Assembly (NCBI GenBank): GCA_028284935.1
Contig: JANQQQ010000018.1
Span: 1 to 64,000 of the forward strand
DNA: 64,000 nt
Direction of reading: 5' to 3'
DNA from: Croceivirga sp.
GTDB taxonomy: Bacteria > Bacteroidota > Bacteroidia > Flavobacteriales > Flavobacteriaceae
The translations under genes and the position numbers were made by a program. Below are positions 26,262 through 36,409 of this stretch, piece after piece. A model generated the notes under the pieces. It was not told where the DNA came from and ran no database searches. It was given only the letters and a program-made list of their open reading frames with translations. Each line of letters opens with the position of its first letter. Position 1 is the stretch's first letter.

Positions 26262-27029
26262 ATGGAATTAAAGGTAGCTCTGATTCAATCCGTTTTGCAT
26301 TGGGAAAATCCTAAAGCCAATCGTGATATGTTTATGGAGAAATTTGATAGACTTCCTGAGGATGTAGATGTTATTGTTTTGCCAGAAATGTTCACCACAG
26401 GTTTTACGATGAAACCTGAACAAATAGATCCCTCTGAAGGAGAAAGAACATTGCAATGGATGAAGGATTGTGCTTCTGAAAGGAGTACCGCAATATGTGG
26501 GAGTCTTGTTTTTAGTGAAAAGGGCCACTATTTCAACAGATTGTTTTTTGTGTTCCCAAACGGCAAATACGTTCAATATGATAAAAAACATGCGTTTACC
26601 CTCGCTGGCGAAGACAAAGTTTATACAGCAGGCCACAAAAAAGAAGTGCTTGAGTATAAAGGATTCAGCATCTGCCCATTAATTTGTTATGACCTTCGAT
26701 TCCCTGTTTGGGCCAGAAATCTGGAGGATTATGATATTTTGATATTTGTTGCCAATTGGCCCAAACCTCGTATCAACGCTTGGGATACCTTACTAAAAGC
26801 CAGGGCTATTGAGAATATGGCCTATTGCATTGGAGTAAATCGGATTGGTTTGGATAGTTTGGGCCATGAATATTCAGGTCATTCCGCAGTATATAATGTT
26901 TTAGGCGACAGATTGGCGTATTCCGAAGGGGAAGAAGTCATTTATGCTACGCTATCCAAGGAACATATTGAGGACAATCGAGCCAAACTTCGTTTTTTGG
27001 AAGATAGGGATACGTTTAATTTGATATGA
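26262..27029 (+). CDS. Carbon-nitrogen hydrolase (Nit2/YafV-type omega-amidase)
   Basis: A 255-aa nitrilase-superfamily hydrolase. The catalytic triad is visible: Glu in VLPEMFTTGF near residue 44, Lys in YDKKHAFTL near 108 and Cys in PLICYDLRFPVW near 142. The YafV-like Nit group acts on 2-oxoglutaramate or related amides; substrate is inferred. Its 3' end overlaps the convergent lipoprotein gene by 14 nt (27016-27029). Confidence 0.9.
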   Translation: MELKVALIQSVLHWENPKANRDMFMEKFDRLPEDVDVIVLPEMFTTGFTMKPEQIDPSEGERTLQWMKDCASERSTAICGSLVFSEKGHYFNRLFFVFPNGKYVQYDKKHAFTLAGEDKVYTAGHKKEVLEYKGFSICPLICYDLRFPVWARNLEDYDILIFVANWPKPRINAWDTLLKARAIENMAYCIGVNRIGLDSLGHEYSGHSAVYNVLGDRLAYSEGEEVIYATLSKEHIEDNRAKLRFLEDRDTFNLI

Positions 27030-28641
27030 CAAAGGTTTGTTCCATTTCCCAATTGGCGCGAACTTCAATGATATCGGGAAAATAGCTTATCCGCTCCGGT
27101 TGATTTTTTTTCAAGTAATTTCCGGTATCCCATTTACCATTTCCGTTTTCATCAAAAATAACCCGAATACCGTATTTGCCCGGGTCTAAATACTTGAAAG
27201 GTAAAGGCTCCGGCTCAAAACTTATCTGTTCCCGTTGAACTTCTCCCTTCTCGTCGGTCAACTGTACTACAATGGGATAGCGCACATCGCCTGTGACCGT
27301 GAGGTTCATATTGCCTAAATCAGTAAGCTTGGGCGTTGACAATCGTACACCAATGGTATCATTCTGCATGCCAAAGAAGTCCTTAAAAGCACCTGGTAGA
27401 AAGGTCAAATTATACCCTTGCTCCTCAGAAAGTTCAAAATCCAATTCAACCTTGTTTTCTATGGTATCCAACTGAGCAGCAAAATCCACAATTATGGAAT
27501 CCTTGTCCATGATTTCTATGAGGGAGGTATCAATTTTAACCAATGGTGTATTTGAAGCCATTTGAAATTGTTCACCAAAGCTTATCTTACTGGTAGGGCT
27601 TGGCGTTAGCTTTAAACTATCAAGGGCTAATTTTCTGGTTTTGACCGTAAAAGTATCGATGACCTTAAATGGTTCATTGCTTACGGTAAATACAATGGAA
27701 TCAATATCTGTTGGGGTAATCCAATAGTTTAAAGTGTCTTTGTCCCTTTCTTTTTTGATTAGGGTTGATACGGAATCTGGCAGTTGTGTCAGGGGCTGAA
27801 TTCTAATACTATCACTATTTCCACTATACCCAAAAATGATTCTGTTTTTTGCTACATAGCTTGGGACGGAAGCCGCGTAATCCGGTATTTCTTTGAACAG
27901 GTTGAGTAGCAGTAAGGTATCCGTTGGTAGGGTAACGGTATCCTGCAGAAAAGCAATTTTGTCCGCCCTTTGGTCAAAAACATAGTTTTTTCCTTGATCT
28001 TTAACCCCAAATAACTTGTATTTACCTGCTTTTAGATTGTTCAGTTGAAAAAAGGGAAGACTGTCCCCGGTATTTGCCAAATAATTGGGAGGAAATTTAT
28101 AAATGGTGGAATCATTGTAAACACTGTCAATTTCGTAGAGCATTACGCTAACAAACTCATCAGGATTGCGATTATAGGCATCCTTAACTACACCGGACAT
28201 GGAAAGGGAGTCTATATAATCTCCAGTTGAAAAAACATAGGTTAAAAAACTATTGGGATTTCCTTCATTGTTGTCCACAATGCTTTGTCCAAAATTGATG
28301 GTGTACGTAGTGTTTGCCTTTAAGGTGTCCTTTAAGGTAATTTCAATGAATTTGCTTGTACCACCCAAGGGTTTGATTATGGGAATATTTTTAAGGGGAG
28401 GGGAAACAATCATTTGATTTTGGACATCCTGAAGTTTGATGTACTCATCAAAATATAGTCGAATTTTATCGGAGTCAAAGTTTGTTGAAAGGTTTTCGGG
28501 ATTCGTTCGCAACAGTACCGGGGGGGCTACATCTTTTGGCCCACCTGATGGGGTTCCCCTTCTTGCACATTGCCACAATGCCATTAGTGTGAGACCTAAA
28601 AAAACAATGCTTAAGATACGCTTTGCCAATTGTGTAAACAT
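27016..28641 (-). CDS. Ig-like-domain lipoprotein (SbsA/Big_5-type)
   Basis: A 541-aa secreted protein. It begins with a hydrophobic signal ending LMALWQCARRG, a plausible lipobox. Residues about 40-145 form a SbsA/Big_5 Ig-like domain (APPVLLRTNPENLSTNFDSD, then KANTTYTINFGQSIVDNNEG). The remaining part is beta-rich with a C-terminal carboxypeptidase-like segment (GKYGIRVIFDENGNGKWDTG). No catalytic motif. Found widely in Flavobacteriaceae, function unknown. comF lies upstream on the same strand (52 nt). Confidence 0.8.
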   Translation of the reverse strand: MFTQLAKRILSIVFLGLTLMALWQCARRGTPSGGPKDVAPPVLLRTNPENLSTNFDSDKIRLYFDEYIKLQDVQNQMIVSPPLKNIPIIKPLGGTSKFIEITLKDTLKANTTYTINFGQSIVDNNEGNPNSFLTYVFSTGDYIDSLSMSGVVKDAYNRNPDEFVSVMLYEIDSVYNDSTIYKFPPNYLANTGDSLPFFQLNNLKAGKYKLFGVKDQGKNYVFDQRADKIAFLQDTVTLPTDTLLLLNLFKEIPDYAASVPSYVAKNRIIFGYSGNSDSIRIQPLTQLPDSVSTLIKKERDKDTLNYWITPTDIDSIVFTVSNEPFKVIDTFTVKTRKLALDSLKLTPSPTSKISFGEQFQMASNTPLVKIDTSLIEIMDKDSIIVDFAAQLDTIENKVELDFELSEEQGYNLTFLPGAFKDFFGMQNDTIGVRLSTPKLTDLGNMNLTVTGDVRYPIVVQLTDEKGEVQREQISFEPEPLPFKYLDPGKYGIRVIFDENGNGKWDTGNYLKKNQPERISYFPDIIEVRANWEMEQTFVISN

Positions 28642-28693
28642 ATATCGTGGGGCAAAGAAACGATTTTTGAGGCAATCCCAACGTTAACTTGTG

Positions 28694-29389
28694 TTAAGGA
28701 ACCACAGCCATGGTGGCCACATAAATTTCGGAATTCGGAATTTGCAAGAGTGCAGCGGCACAAGCTTCAATTGTAGCACCTGTAGTGATGACATCATCAA
28801 CCAATAAAAGGTTTTTTTTGCCCATTCCGTGTGAATCCATAATTACAAAAAGATCTTGACTGTTTTTCCAACGTGCCAAACGGTTTTTCTTGGTCTGTGT
28901 CTTTGTGTTTTCGGTCTTTATCAGAATATCATTTCTATATTGCGCTTTTAGGTGATATGAAAGTTGTTTTCCAAACAATTCAACTTGATTATACCCTCGC
29001 TTTTTTAGTTTTTTGGGATGTAATGGCACAGGAATGACAACATCAATACTTAGGGCGTTTTCTTGTGCTATTTTCGCACCAAACCAATTTCCAATAAACT
29101 CACCTACATCTTGTTGATTTTTGTATTTCAGATAATGCAATAGGTTTTTTACGATTCCCTGTTTGGAAAAATAAAGAAAACTCGCCGCCTTTTTAATGGG
29201 CACACGCCCATAAAATATGCGGTCTACCGCGTTTTCTTCGCTAAAATTGTAGTCGGTCAACGGCAAATCATGTCGACAAACGGTACAGAGCAAGTGCTCT
29301 CCTCCCGATAATTGCGCAGTACATCCAAAACACATTGGTGGCAATAGGATGGAGTTAATATCGTTTATTATCTTTGACGGCCAGTTCAT
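28694..29389 (-). CDS. comF: ComF-family phosphoribosyltransferase-like protein
   Basis: ComF proteins assist uptake of transforming DNA in competent bacteria; the fold is a type I phosphoribosyltransferase. An N-terminal zinc-finger-like Cys set (CFGC ... CTVC) at about 16-38 and the PRPP loop LLLVDDVITTGATIEACAAA near 195 are visible, as is VPLHPKKLKKRGYNQ. Length 231 aa is normal. The start is ATG at 29389, not the TTG at 29395. Divergent from the coiled-coil protein gene with a 38-nt gap. Confidence 0.9.
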   Translation of the reverse strand: MNWPSKIINDINSILLPPMCFGCTAQLSGGEHLLCTVCRHDLPLTDYNFSEENAVDRIFYGRVPIKKAASFLYFSKQGIVKNLLHYLKYKNQQDVGEFIGNWFGAKIAQENALSIDVVIPVPLHPKKLKKRGYNQVELFGKQLSYHLKAQYRNDILIKTENTKTQTKKNRLARWKNSQDLFVIMDSHGMGKKNLLLVDDVITTGATIEACAAALLQIPNSEIYVATMAVVP

Positions 29390-29427
29390 GAACAAATCTT
29401 ATACCTGCAAAATCAGCCACTTATCTG

Positions 29428-30324
29428 ATGGAACCCCAAGATACCACTTTCAATTATAAGATTATCCTAGCGGCGTTGGTGGCGGTAATTATTGCAATTC
29501 TAATTGCTTTTTATTACAGTTATGCGCAGTCCCAAAACCAATTGGGGTATTTGGAGGATGAGAAAAAATTATTGGTTAAGGATTTGACCTTGATGAAGGC
29601 TGAAGTAGACCGACTCTCCGGTTTAAACGAAGTAAACGATATTGAACTGCAAACATCCAAATTTAGAATTCAGCAATTGTTGGATTCCGTAGGGCGACTG
29701 AACTTCAATATCGTAAAACTTAAGGAGGACCGAAAAACCTTAAGGATATTGGAAGCCAAGTTTGATAGTTTAAAATTGAAGAACAACTTTCTGCTCTACA
29801 ATAATTCGTTGCTTACCCAAAAATACGAACGTACCCTTCGGCAAATTGAAGAATTACGTGGCAAAACCAGTACTTTGGCTCAAGCAGAAGCCTTAGCTCG
29901 ACAAAAGAACCAAGAGTTGGCAAAGGAACTTAAGATCAAGAGCTACCTGAAAATGGAAAATTCCGAAGGCAGTGGTTTCCGTCTTAGGGCTGGCCGTCCA
30001 TTGAAGACCAATAAGGCCGATGTCATTGAAAAACTTCGGGGTTGTGCTACCATCCAAGGTAATCCCAACGAAACCAATGAGATTAAGGTGATTTACCTTC
30101 AATTTCTAAATCCAGATATGGTCGTTCTCGAAGATAATGCCAATGTGGTTTCCGTAGGCGGCAATACCTACAGTAAAAGGGTAGAGGTTGTGTATTTAGG
30201 AAAAGAAGTTGGTTTTTGTGATGCCATTACGGTACCCGAAGGTTCGCTGCAACCTGGAATCTACACCTTGAATATTTTTGAGGATCAACGCCTTCTTTCT
30301 TCCTCTGAATTTCAGTTGAAATAA
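29428..30324 (+). CDS. Single-pass membrane coiled-coil protein of unknown function
   Basis: A 298-aa protein: an N-terminal membrane helix (about 10-33), a long coiled coil (about 40-170, Leu/Lys/Glu heptads) and a C-terminal beta domain (FRLRAGRPLKTNKADVIEKL to the end) that should lie in the periplasm. No known catalytic site. Such proteins are common in Flavobacteriaceae next to glyS. It is 38 nt upstream of glyQS on the same strand, but glyQS seems to have its own promoter. Confidence 0.8.
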   Translation: MEPQDTTFNYKIILAALVAVIIAILIAFYYSYAQSQNQLGYLEDEKKLLVKDLTLMKAEVDRLSGLNEVNDIELQTSKFRIQQLLDSVGRLNFNIVKLKEDRKTLRILEAKFDSLKLKNNFLLYNNSLLTQKYERTLRQIEELRGKTSTLAQAEALARQKNQELAKELKIKSYLKMENSEGSGFRLRAGRPLKTNKADVIEKLRGCATIQGNPNETNEIKVIYLQFLNPDMVVLEDNANVVSVGGNTYSKRVEVVYLGKEVGFCDAITVPEGSLQPGIYTLNIFEDQRLLSSSEFQLK

Positions 30325-30349
30325 CATTTTCTCTTTTTGGGCTTTATTA

Positions 30350-30357
30350 TACTTTTG
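30350..30357 (+). promoter_or_regulatory. -7 promoter box for glyQS
   Basis: TACTTTTG matches TAnnTTTG and lies 5 nt before the glyQS ATG, so the message would be leaderless or nearly so. No good TTG was found at the expected -33 distance. Confidence 0.45.
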
Positions 30358-30362
30358 CCCCT

Positions 30363-31904
30363 ATGGCAAATCACGAAGACATTTTTAAGAAAGTCATCTC
30401 CCATGCAAAGGAGTACGGTTACATTTTTCAATCCAGTGAAATCTATGACGGGTTAAGTGCTGTCTACGATTATGGTCAGAACGGAGCTGAGCTAAAGAAA
30501 AATATTAGGGAGTATTGGTGGCAGGCCATGGTGCAGCTCAATGATAATATCGTAGGGATTGACGCCGCCATTTTTATGCACCCCACTACTTGGAAGGCCT
30601 CTGGTCACGTGGATGCCTTTAATGATCCCTTGATTGACAATAAGGACTCGAAAAAAAGATACCGTGCGGATGTTTTGGTCGAAGATCATGTGGCCAAGAT
30701 TGAAGCCAAGATTGATAAGGAAGTCGCCAAGGCAGCCAAACGGTTTGGTGAGGCTTTTGACAAGGAACAGTTTGTTTCAACCAATCCAAGGGTGGTTGGT
30801 TATCAAGAAAAGGCAAATGCCATTCTAAAGCGATTGGCGAAATCGTTGGAGAATGAGGATTTGGGAGATGTCAAAGCGTTGATTGAAGAGTTGGAAATTG
30901 CTTGTCCGCTTTCCGGTTCCAAAAATTGGACGGATGTGAAGCAGTTCAATCTTATGTTTGGCACCAAATTGGGTGCCACTGCCGAAAGCGCAATGGATCT
31001 TTACCTTCGACCAGAAACGGCCCAAGGAATTTTTGTCAACTTTTTGAACGTGCAGAAAACAGGGCGGATGAAGATTCCATTTGGAATTGCCCAGACCGGT
31101 AAAGCCTTTAGGAACGAAATTGTTGCGCGTCAGTTCATTTTCCGTATGCGGGAGTTTGAACAAATGGAAATGCAATACTTCATCAAACCGGGGACCCAAA
31201 AGGAGTGGTACAAAGCCTGGAAGGAAAAACGCATGAAATGGCATCTTTCACTAGGGATGGGAGAGGATAATTACCGTTTCCATGACCATGAGAAATTGGC
31301 GCATTATGCCGATGCAGCAGCGGATATTGAATTTAGGTTTCCGTTTGGATTTAAGGAATTGGAAGGCATTCATTCGCGCACCGATTTTGACTTGGCCAAC
31401 CACGAAAAATATTCCGGTAAAAAACTACAGTACTTCGATCCAGAAGAAAACAAAAGCTATGTGCCCTATGTATTGGAAACCTCCATAGGACTGGATCGTA
31501 TGTTTTTGGCTGTCTTTTCCAATTCCCTACAAGAAGAGGAACTGCAAAACAATACAACCCGAACTGTATTAAAACTTCCTGCGGTATTGGCGCCGACCAA
31601 AGCGGCCATTTTACCTTTGTTAAAACGTGATGGACTCCCTGAAGTTGCCAAAAAATTAGTGGATGACCTAAAATGGGATTTTAATGTCGTCTATGATGAA
31701 AAGGATGCGGTAGGTCGTCGTTACCGCCGCCAGGATGCCGTGGGTACTCCTTTTTGTGTGACGGTCGACCATCAAACCTTGGAAGATGAAACGGTAACCA
31801 TTCGCCATCGTGATACCATGGAGCAGCAGAGGGTGAAAGTGTCTGTGGTCAAAGGTATCATAGCTAAAGAGGTAGGGATGAAGGAGTGGTTAAGGCGGGT
31901 TTAG
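30363..31904 (+). CDS. glyQS: Glycyl-tRNA synthetase (alpha2 type)
   Basis: Charges tRNA-Gly. The 513-aa one-chain alpha2 class II form, as in Bacteroidota, archaea and eukaryotes, not the alpha2beta2 enzyme of proteobacteria. Motif 2 reads FRNEIVARQFIFRMREFEQM near 246-266 and motif 3 SIGLDRMFLAVF near 376. The C-terminal anticodon-binding domain ends VKGIIAKEVGM. Start ATG follows a -7 box by 5 nt. Confidence 0.96.
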   Translation: MANHEDIFKKVISHAKEYGYIFQSSEIYDGLSAVYDYGQNGAELKKNIREYWWQAMVQLNDNIVGIDAAIFMHPTTWKASGHVDAFNDPLIDNKDSKKRYRADVLVEDHVAKIEAKIDKEVAKAAKRFGEAFDKEQFVSTNPRVVGYQEKANAILKRLAKSLENEDLGDVKALIEELEIACPLSGSKNWTDVKQFNLMFGTKLGATAESAMDLYLRPETAQGIFVNFLNVQKTGRMKIPFGIAQTGKAFRNEIVARQFIFRMREFEQMEMQYFIKPGTQKEWYKAWKEKRMKWHLSLGMGEDNYRFHDHEKLAHYADAAADIEFRFPFGFKELEGIHSRTDFDLANHEKYSGKKLQYFDPEENKSYVPYVLETSIGLDRMFLAVFSNSLQEEELQNNTTRTVLKLPAVLAPTKAAILPLLKRDGLPEVAKKLVDDLKWDFNVVYDEKDAVGRRYRRQDAVGTPFCVTVDHQTLEDETVTIRHRDTMEQQRVKVSVVKGIIAKEVGMKEWLRRV

Positions 31905-32043
31905 CCATTGGTAAGTGAGAAGTGCATTTCATCTTTTGGACCTAAAGGCCTTACACAGCGCTTTAACCTTTTTCAATAGTCTAAAATATGTCTCACCTAG
32001 GTAATTGTAATAGGAGCTGATATAGGTATTGATAAATAGAAGA

Positions 32044-32071
32044 AAAGCGGCCAGGAAACCTGAACCGCTTT
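32044..32071 (-). terminator. Terminator of the M3 peptidase gene
   Basis: Stem AAAGCGG / CCGCTTT with an inner CAGG / CCTG pair lies 20 nt past the peptidase stop; on the minus strand it is followed by T-rich TCTTCTATTT. Confidence 0.65.
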
Positions 32072-32090
32072 ACAAATAACGCTGATTGGG

Positions 32091-34250
32091 TTAGTCAATT
32101 GAACCGTCTAATCCCCTAACTTTTAGAAGGGCATCAATTTTAGGTTGCCGTCCACGGAATTGTGTGTATAATTCCATGGCTTCTTCGGTAGAGCCCTTTT
32201 CGTATACATGCGTTCTAAGTTTTGCTGCAAGTTCAGGATTAAATACATCCCCTGCTTCTTTAAAAGCTTCAAAACCGTCCGAATCAAGAACAGCGGAGTG
32301 AACATAACTATAGTACCCAGAGGAGTATCCACCCGAAAAGATATGCGAAAAATAGGTGCTTCGATATCTAGGTGCTATCTCTTTGATTAGACCAATTTTG
32401 GCCATCGAAGCTTCTTCAAAGGCATCTGTATCTTTTATTTCTTCTTCTGCGGTAATGGTATGCCAATCCATATCCAATAAGGATGCAGCCAGATATTCTG
32501 TGTTCGCAAAGCCTTGATTGAACTTAGAGGCTTTTAACAATTTGTTGATTAAATGATCGGGAATAGCTTCACCGGTGTCATAGTGGGTGGCAAACGATTT
32601 CAGGATTTCAGGTTCGCTGGCCCAGTGTTCCATTAGTTGTGCAGGGAATTCGGTAAAATCTCGAGGGCCGGATGTGCCGGCCATGCTGCCATAGGTCACA
32701 TTGGTCAATATACCGTGCATAGCGTGACCAAATTCATGAAATAAGGTAGTAACATTCCCAAAACTCAATAGTGCCGGATTGTCATCAACCGGGGGCGGGA
32801 AATTACAAACGTTCACAACAACTGGGCGTTCCATACCATCGAGATTGGATTGCCTCTTAAAACTGCTCATCCAAGCTCCACCACGTTTGTTCGATCGAGA
32901 AAAATAATCACCTATGAAAATTCCGAGGTGAGTACCATCTTTGTCTTTTACCTCCCAAACGCGAGCATCCGGGTGATACAGGTCAATATCGAACAGCTCG
33001 GTAAACGTCAAACCCCATAATTTGTTGGTAGTTGCAAATACGCCATTAAGCACATTATTCAGTGATAAGAAGGGTTTGAGTGCAGCCTCATCAAGGGCAT
33101 ATTTTGCCTTACGCACTTTTTCCGAATACTGCCACCAGTCCCAGGCAGCTATTTTAAAATCGTGACCTTCTTCATCAACAACTGCCTGCATATCGGCAAT
33201 TTCTATTTTAGCCCTTTCCAGTGCTGGTCTCCATAACTGCGTTAATAGGTCATAAACTTCGGTAGGTGTTTTTAGCATACGCTCTTCCAAAACGAAATGT
33301 GCGTGCGTTTTATAGCCCATTAAGTGGGCGCGCTCTGCACGTAGCTTTGCTATTTTCGCCGCAATTTCCTTATTATCCGTTTCGTTGTCGTTATCCCCGC
33401 GCTGCACGTAAGCTGTGTACAACTGTTGTCGCAAGTCACGGCGATTGGATTCCGTCAGGAAGGGATACATACTACTGCGATGCGGCGTAAATACATATTT
33501 GTCCTTGTATTTTGCTTTTTCTTCGTCCGTTTCAGCCTTTTCCATTTTTTGTGTAGCTGTTTCCGCAGCAGCACTAATAATATCTTTGGACAGCCCGTCT
33601 AGGTCATCTTTGTTCAAAACAAGCTCAAAACCATTGGTTTCAGCCAATAGATTCTGACCAAATGCCGTTGTCAACTCAGAAATCTTGGAGTTGATTTCCG
33701 TAATTTTATCCTTTTCTTCTTGGTTAAGCAGTGCGCCACTACGAACAAACGACTTACGAGTATCTTCCAAAAGCTTGCGCTGTTCATTGCTCAAATCCAG
33801 GCTTTCACTTGCTTTCCAAATTGTTTCAACGCGTTTGAATAGTTCTTCATTTAACGTTATTTTATCCCTGTGAGCAGATAACAATGGACTTAATTCACGT
33901 TGTAATTCCTGTAATTTTGGATTGGTATTGGAACTGGCCAAGTTGTAGAAAACTGACTGCACTTTTCTAAGTAACTTTCCAGATCTTTCCAATGCTTCAA
34001 GGGTATTTGCAAAAGTTGGCGCTTCTGGATTATCCACAATTGCATCAATCTCAGCAAGATTTTCTTCCATACCTTTTTTAAAGGCAGTCATGTAATGTTC
34101 ATCCTTGATTTCATTAAAAGGAGGTACTTTAAACGGGGTATTCCATTCCAGTAGAAATGGGTTATCCGGTATTTGTTTTTTGGTTTGATCTGTTGAATTT
34201 TGACAAGCACCAAAGAGCACTATGACAACCATAAGAAGAAGTTTTTTCAT
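32091..34250 (-). CDS. dcp: M3-family metallopeptidase lipoprotein (dipeptidyl carboxypeptidase type)
   Basis: Zinc endopeptidase/dipeptidyl carboxypeptidase of family M3, 719 aa. N-terminal lipoprotein signal (MKKLLLMVVIVLFGACQNS, Cys16). Helical M3 body with the zinc site HEFGHAMHG (HExxH variant HEFGH) near residue 500 and the third ligand Glu a few helices later (near EFPAQLMEHW). Its lipobox puts it on the outer membrane or in the periplasm, where it trims short peptides. Cytosolic relatives (Dcp, OpdA) lack the signal. It stands alone with its own terminator. Confidence 0.92.
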   Translation of the reverse strand: MKKLLLMVVIVLFGACQNSTDQTKKQIPDNPFLLEWNTPFKVPPFNEIKDEHYMTAFKKGMEENLAEIDAIVDNPEAPTFANTLEALERSGKLLRKVQSVFYNLASSNTNPKLQELQRELSPLLSAHRDKITLNEELFKRVETIWKASESLDLSNEQRKLLEDTRKSFVRSGALLNQEEKDKITEINSKISELTTAFGQNLLAETNGFELVLNKDDLDGLSKDIISAAAETATQKMEKAETDEEKAKYKDKYVFTPHRSSMYPFLTESNRRDLRQQLYTAYVQRGDNDNETDNKEIAAKIAKLRAERAHLMGYKTHAHFVLEERMLKTPTEVYDLLTQLWRPALERAKIEIADMQAVVDEEGHDFKIAAWDWWQYSEKVRKAKYALDEAALKPFLSLNNVLNGVFATTNKLWGLTFTELFDIDLYHPDARVWEVKDKDGTHLGIFIGDYFSRSNKRGGAWMSSFKRQSNLDGMERPVVVNVCNFPPPVDDNPALLSFGNVTTLFHEFGHAMHGILTNVTYGSMAGTSGPRDFTEFPAQLMEHWASEPEILKSFATHYDTGEAIPDHLINKLLKASKFNQGFANTEYLAASLLDMDWHTITAEEEIKDTDAFEEASMAKIGLIKEIAPRYRSTYFSHIFSGGYSSGYYSYVHSAVLDSDGFEAFKEAGDVFNPELAAKLRTHVYEKGSTEEAMELYTQFRGRQPKIDALLKVRGLDGSID

Positions 34251-34542
34251 TATTCGTATTATTTATGACTTTGTGAAATTAGTTGTTTTAGGTATTCGAT
34301 GCCACCTTGGGAATATTGGTATACGATTTTATTTTATAAGGAACTAAAATAGCCAAAACTCATTTTAAAAGTCCAACCCGCTCGATTTAATGAAACGGCA
34401 ATACGTTACTATTTAGGAAGTGAAAAAAATCATTGCCAAAAAAGCAGGAACGAAAGCGTGGTTAAAAAGAATTTGTTAAGGCTTAAAAATCAGTTACGGG
34501 TTAGCGGTTTTAAAGTGACGCGTCGACTGAAACCATCATTTC
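34251..34542. other. Intergenic region between M3 peptidase and AraC genes
   Basis: A 292-nt AT-rich gap containing the promoter side of the M3 gene and the downstream side of the AraC gene. Only a 19-codon GTG frame near 34420 with basic residues is present, which is too short to support. No hairpin with a T-run was seen. Confidence 0.5.
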
Positions 34543-35469
34543 TTAATTAAAAGAACTTCGGTACTGCAATGGAGTCTGGTTGGTCTTGGACTTAAAGAGT
34601 TTACTAAAGGATTGTGGATGCTCAAAGCCTAGACCATAAGCAATTTCACTTACCGATAATTCCGTAGTGGACAGTTTTACTTTGGCCCGTTCTATCAATT
34701 TATTATGTAGGTATTGTTGTGTGGTCTGCCCTGTTAAATTCCTAAGCAAAGTGCTAAGGTAATCTGGGGTAAGATTCAAACGTTCTGCTACCTGTTGGAC
34801 CCTTGGGAGACCTTGATTGATCGTCTCATCAGTATTGAAATGATCCTCAATAAGCAGTTCCAGTTTTTCCAATATCTGGTGACTTGTAATTTTCCGCGTC
34901 AAAAATTGGCGTTTGTAAAAGCGTTCGGCATAGTTCAATAGGAGTTCAATCTGACTGATGATGATTTGTTGGCTGTATTCGTCCAAATTGGCCTGGTATT
35001 CTGCCTCGATGTTCCTCAATAGCCCATTGATGATACTTTCCTCTTTTTCGGATAGGAAAAGGGCTTCCCGGACCGAATAATTAAAGAAAGGATATTTTTT
35101 AATCCTTTCCGCTAAAGAAGTACCAAAGAAAAAATCAGGATGAATGGCTAAAATCCAACCGGAAGGTTTAGGATGGGTAAGGTCTTCTTCAATCAATTGC
35201 ACCGAAATGACCTGTTCAGGAGCAAAAAAGGTCATTACCCCTTCATCAAAATCATAGGATTGTTGCCCATAACGGTATTTTCCCGCTACGTTCCGTTTTA
35301 TGGAAATGGTATAAAATTCCTGTATCCACCGCAACTCATTGTCAATTGCGGTAGGCCGTATCTTGTTATAATCCAACAGGCTTATCAAAGGATGCTCCGG
35401 GGCCTTTAAATTATTGAACCGGTGAAGATCACTTATCGTTTTTAACCGCTGTGTTTGTGAGTTGGGCAT
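34543..35469 (-). CDS. AraC-family transcription regulator
   Basis: A 308-aa regulator: N-terminal cupin-like ligand domain (about 20-170) and a C-terminal AraC double helix-turn-helix (about 210-305; QVAERLNLTPDYLSTLLRNL and SEIAYGLGFEHPQSFSKLFK). The ligand is unknown. It lies 70 nt downstream of the SDR gene on the same strand, and the pair probably forms an operon; such pairs often respond to the SDR's substrate. Confidence 0.9.
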   Translation of the reverse strand: MPNSQTQRLKTISDLHRFNNLKAPEHPLISLLDYNKIRPTAIDNELRWIQEFYTISIKRNVAGKYRYGQQSYDFDEGVMTFFAPEQVISVQLIEEDLTHPKPSGWILAIHPDFFFGTSLAERIKKYPFFNYSVREALFLSEKEESIINGLLRNIEAEYQANLDEYSQQIIISQIELLLNYAERFYKRQFLTRKITSHQILEKLELLIEDHFNTDETINQGLPRVQQVAERLNLTPDYLSTLLRNLTGQTTQQYLHNKLIERAKVKLSTTELSVSEIAYGLGFEHPQSFSKLFKSKTNQTPLQYRSSFN

Positions 35470-35539
35470 AAGATGAATTTTTTACTGTTGTTGACTTGAA
35501 AGGGAGCCATAAAATGACCCCCTTGTACATTTTAGCTGT

Positions 35540-36409
35540 TTAGACCTTTAGCTTTAGCATGTCACCCATACCAAAGGCATTGAAAAGCCCTTCGTGGATT
35601 TGTGCCAATTGGTTGTTGTACGGACCAATATGGTCACCCATACCCATTTTATCCACTACGGTCCTGGCAGGACGACTGCCCGCTGGGGTGTTGATAAGGC
35701 TGGCAATGGCATCTGCTACATTTTGTGGGTTTTGTGCTGGGTTATTGGCCAAAGCGCCCTCAAAATTCTCAAATGCTTGTTTAGGGGCGTGGACCATATC
35801 ACCATAGCTCGCATCCTGGGAACGGTCTGACGGTTGCATTAGACTATCAAAAAATCCAGTTGGATATCCGCCGGGTTCCACAATACAGGAATCCACTCCA
35901 AAGCCTGACAACTCGATGCGGTAATTTTCAGCCAATGCTTCTACCGCCCATTTTGATGCATTGTAGGGACCATAGAACGGAAATGTAATTCTTCCCAATA
36001 GGCTTGAAATATGAATCAACAACCCAGACCCCTGTTTTCTCAAAAAGGGTAATGCCGCCCGATTGACGCGCTGTATTCCAAAAACATTGACATCGAATAA
36101 CTTTTTGAAATCATCAATAGTAAATTGCTCCTGAATTCCGAGGACACCAATCCCCGCATTGTTAACTACAACGTCAAGACCACCCAAAAGTTCAATTGCT
36201 TTTTCAATTCCTGTACTTACACTTTCGTCATCGGTGACATCAAGGTCAACGATGTTCGCCCCAAGTGCTGATAGCTCATCGGCTGCCGCTTTGTTTTTTG
36301 ACTCCGGATTTCGCATGGTGGCCACCACAGCATGTTCTTCTTTTAATAATGTTTTTACGGTTAAAGCCCCAAAGCCTCCGTTTGCTCCTGTAATTATTAC
36401 TTTTGACAT
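35540..36409 (-). CDS. Short-chain dehydrogenase/reductase
   Basis: A 289-aa SDR with the dinucleotide motif TGANGGFGAL near residue 7, NNAGIGVLG near 87 and the catalytic Tyr-x-x-x-Lys in YNASK near 155 (GPYNASKWAVEA). Classical SDR. Substrate unknown; relatives are annotated as oxidoreductases of ketones or alcohols. Followed by an AraC regulator. Confidence 0.92.
   Translation of the reverse strand: MSKVIITGANGGFGALTVKTLLKEEHAVVATMRNPESKNKAAADELSALGANIVDLDVTDDESVSTGIEKAIELLGGLDVVVNNAGIGVLGIQEQFTIDDFKKLFDVNVFGIQRVNRAALPFLRKQGSGLLIHISSLLGRITFPFYGPYNASKWAVEALAENYRIELSGFGVDSCIVEPGGYPTGFFDSLMQPSDRSQDASYGDMVHAPKQAFENFEGALANNPAQNPQNVADAIASLINTPAGSRPARTVVDKMGMGDHIGPYNNQLAQIHEGLFNAFGMGDMLKLKV

Noticed and set aside
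34420-34479. A 19-codon GTG frame rich in Lys downstream of the AraC/M3 gap.
   Set aside because: Too short, with no conserved feature, no clear start signal and a stop immediately upstream.
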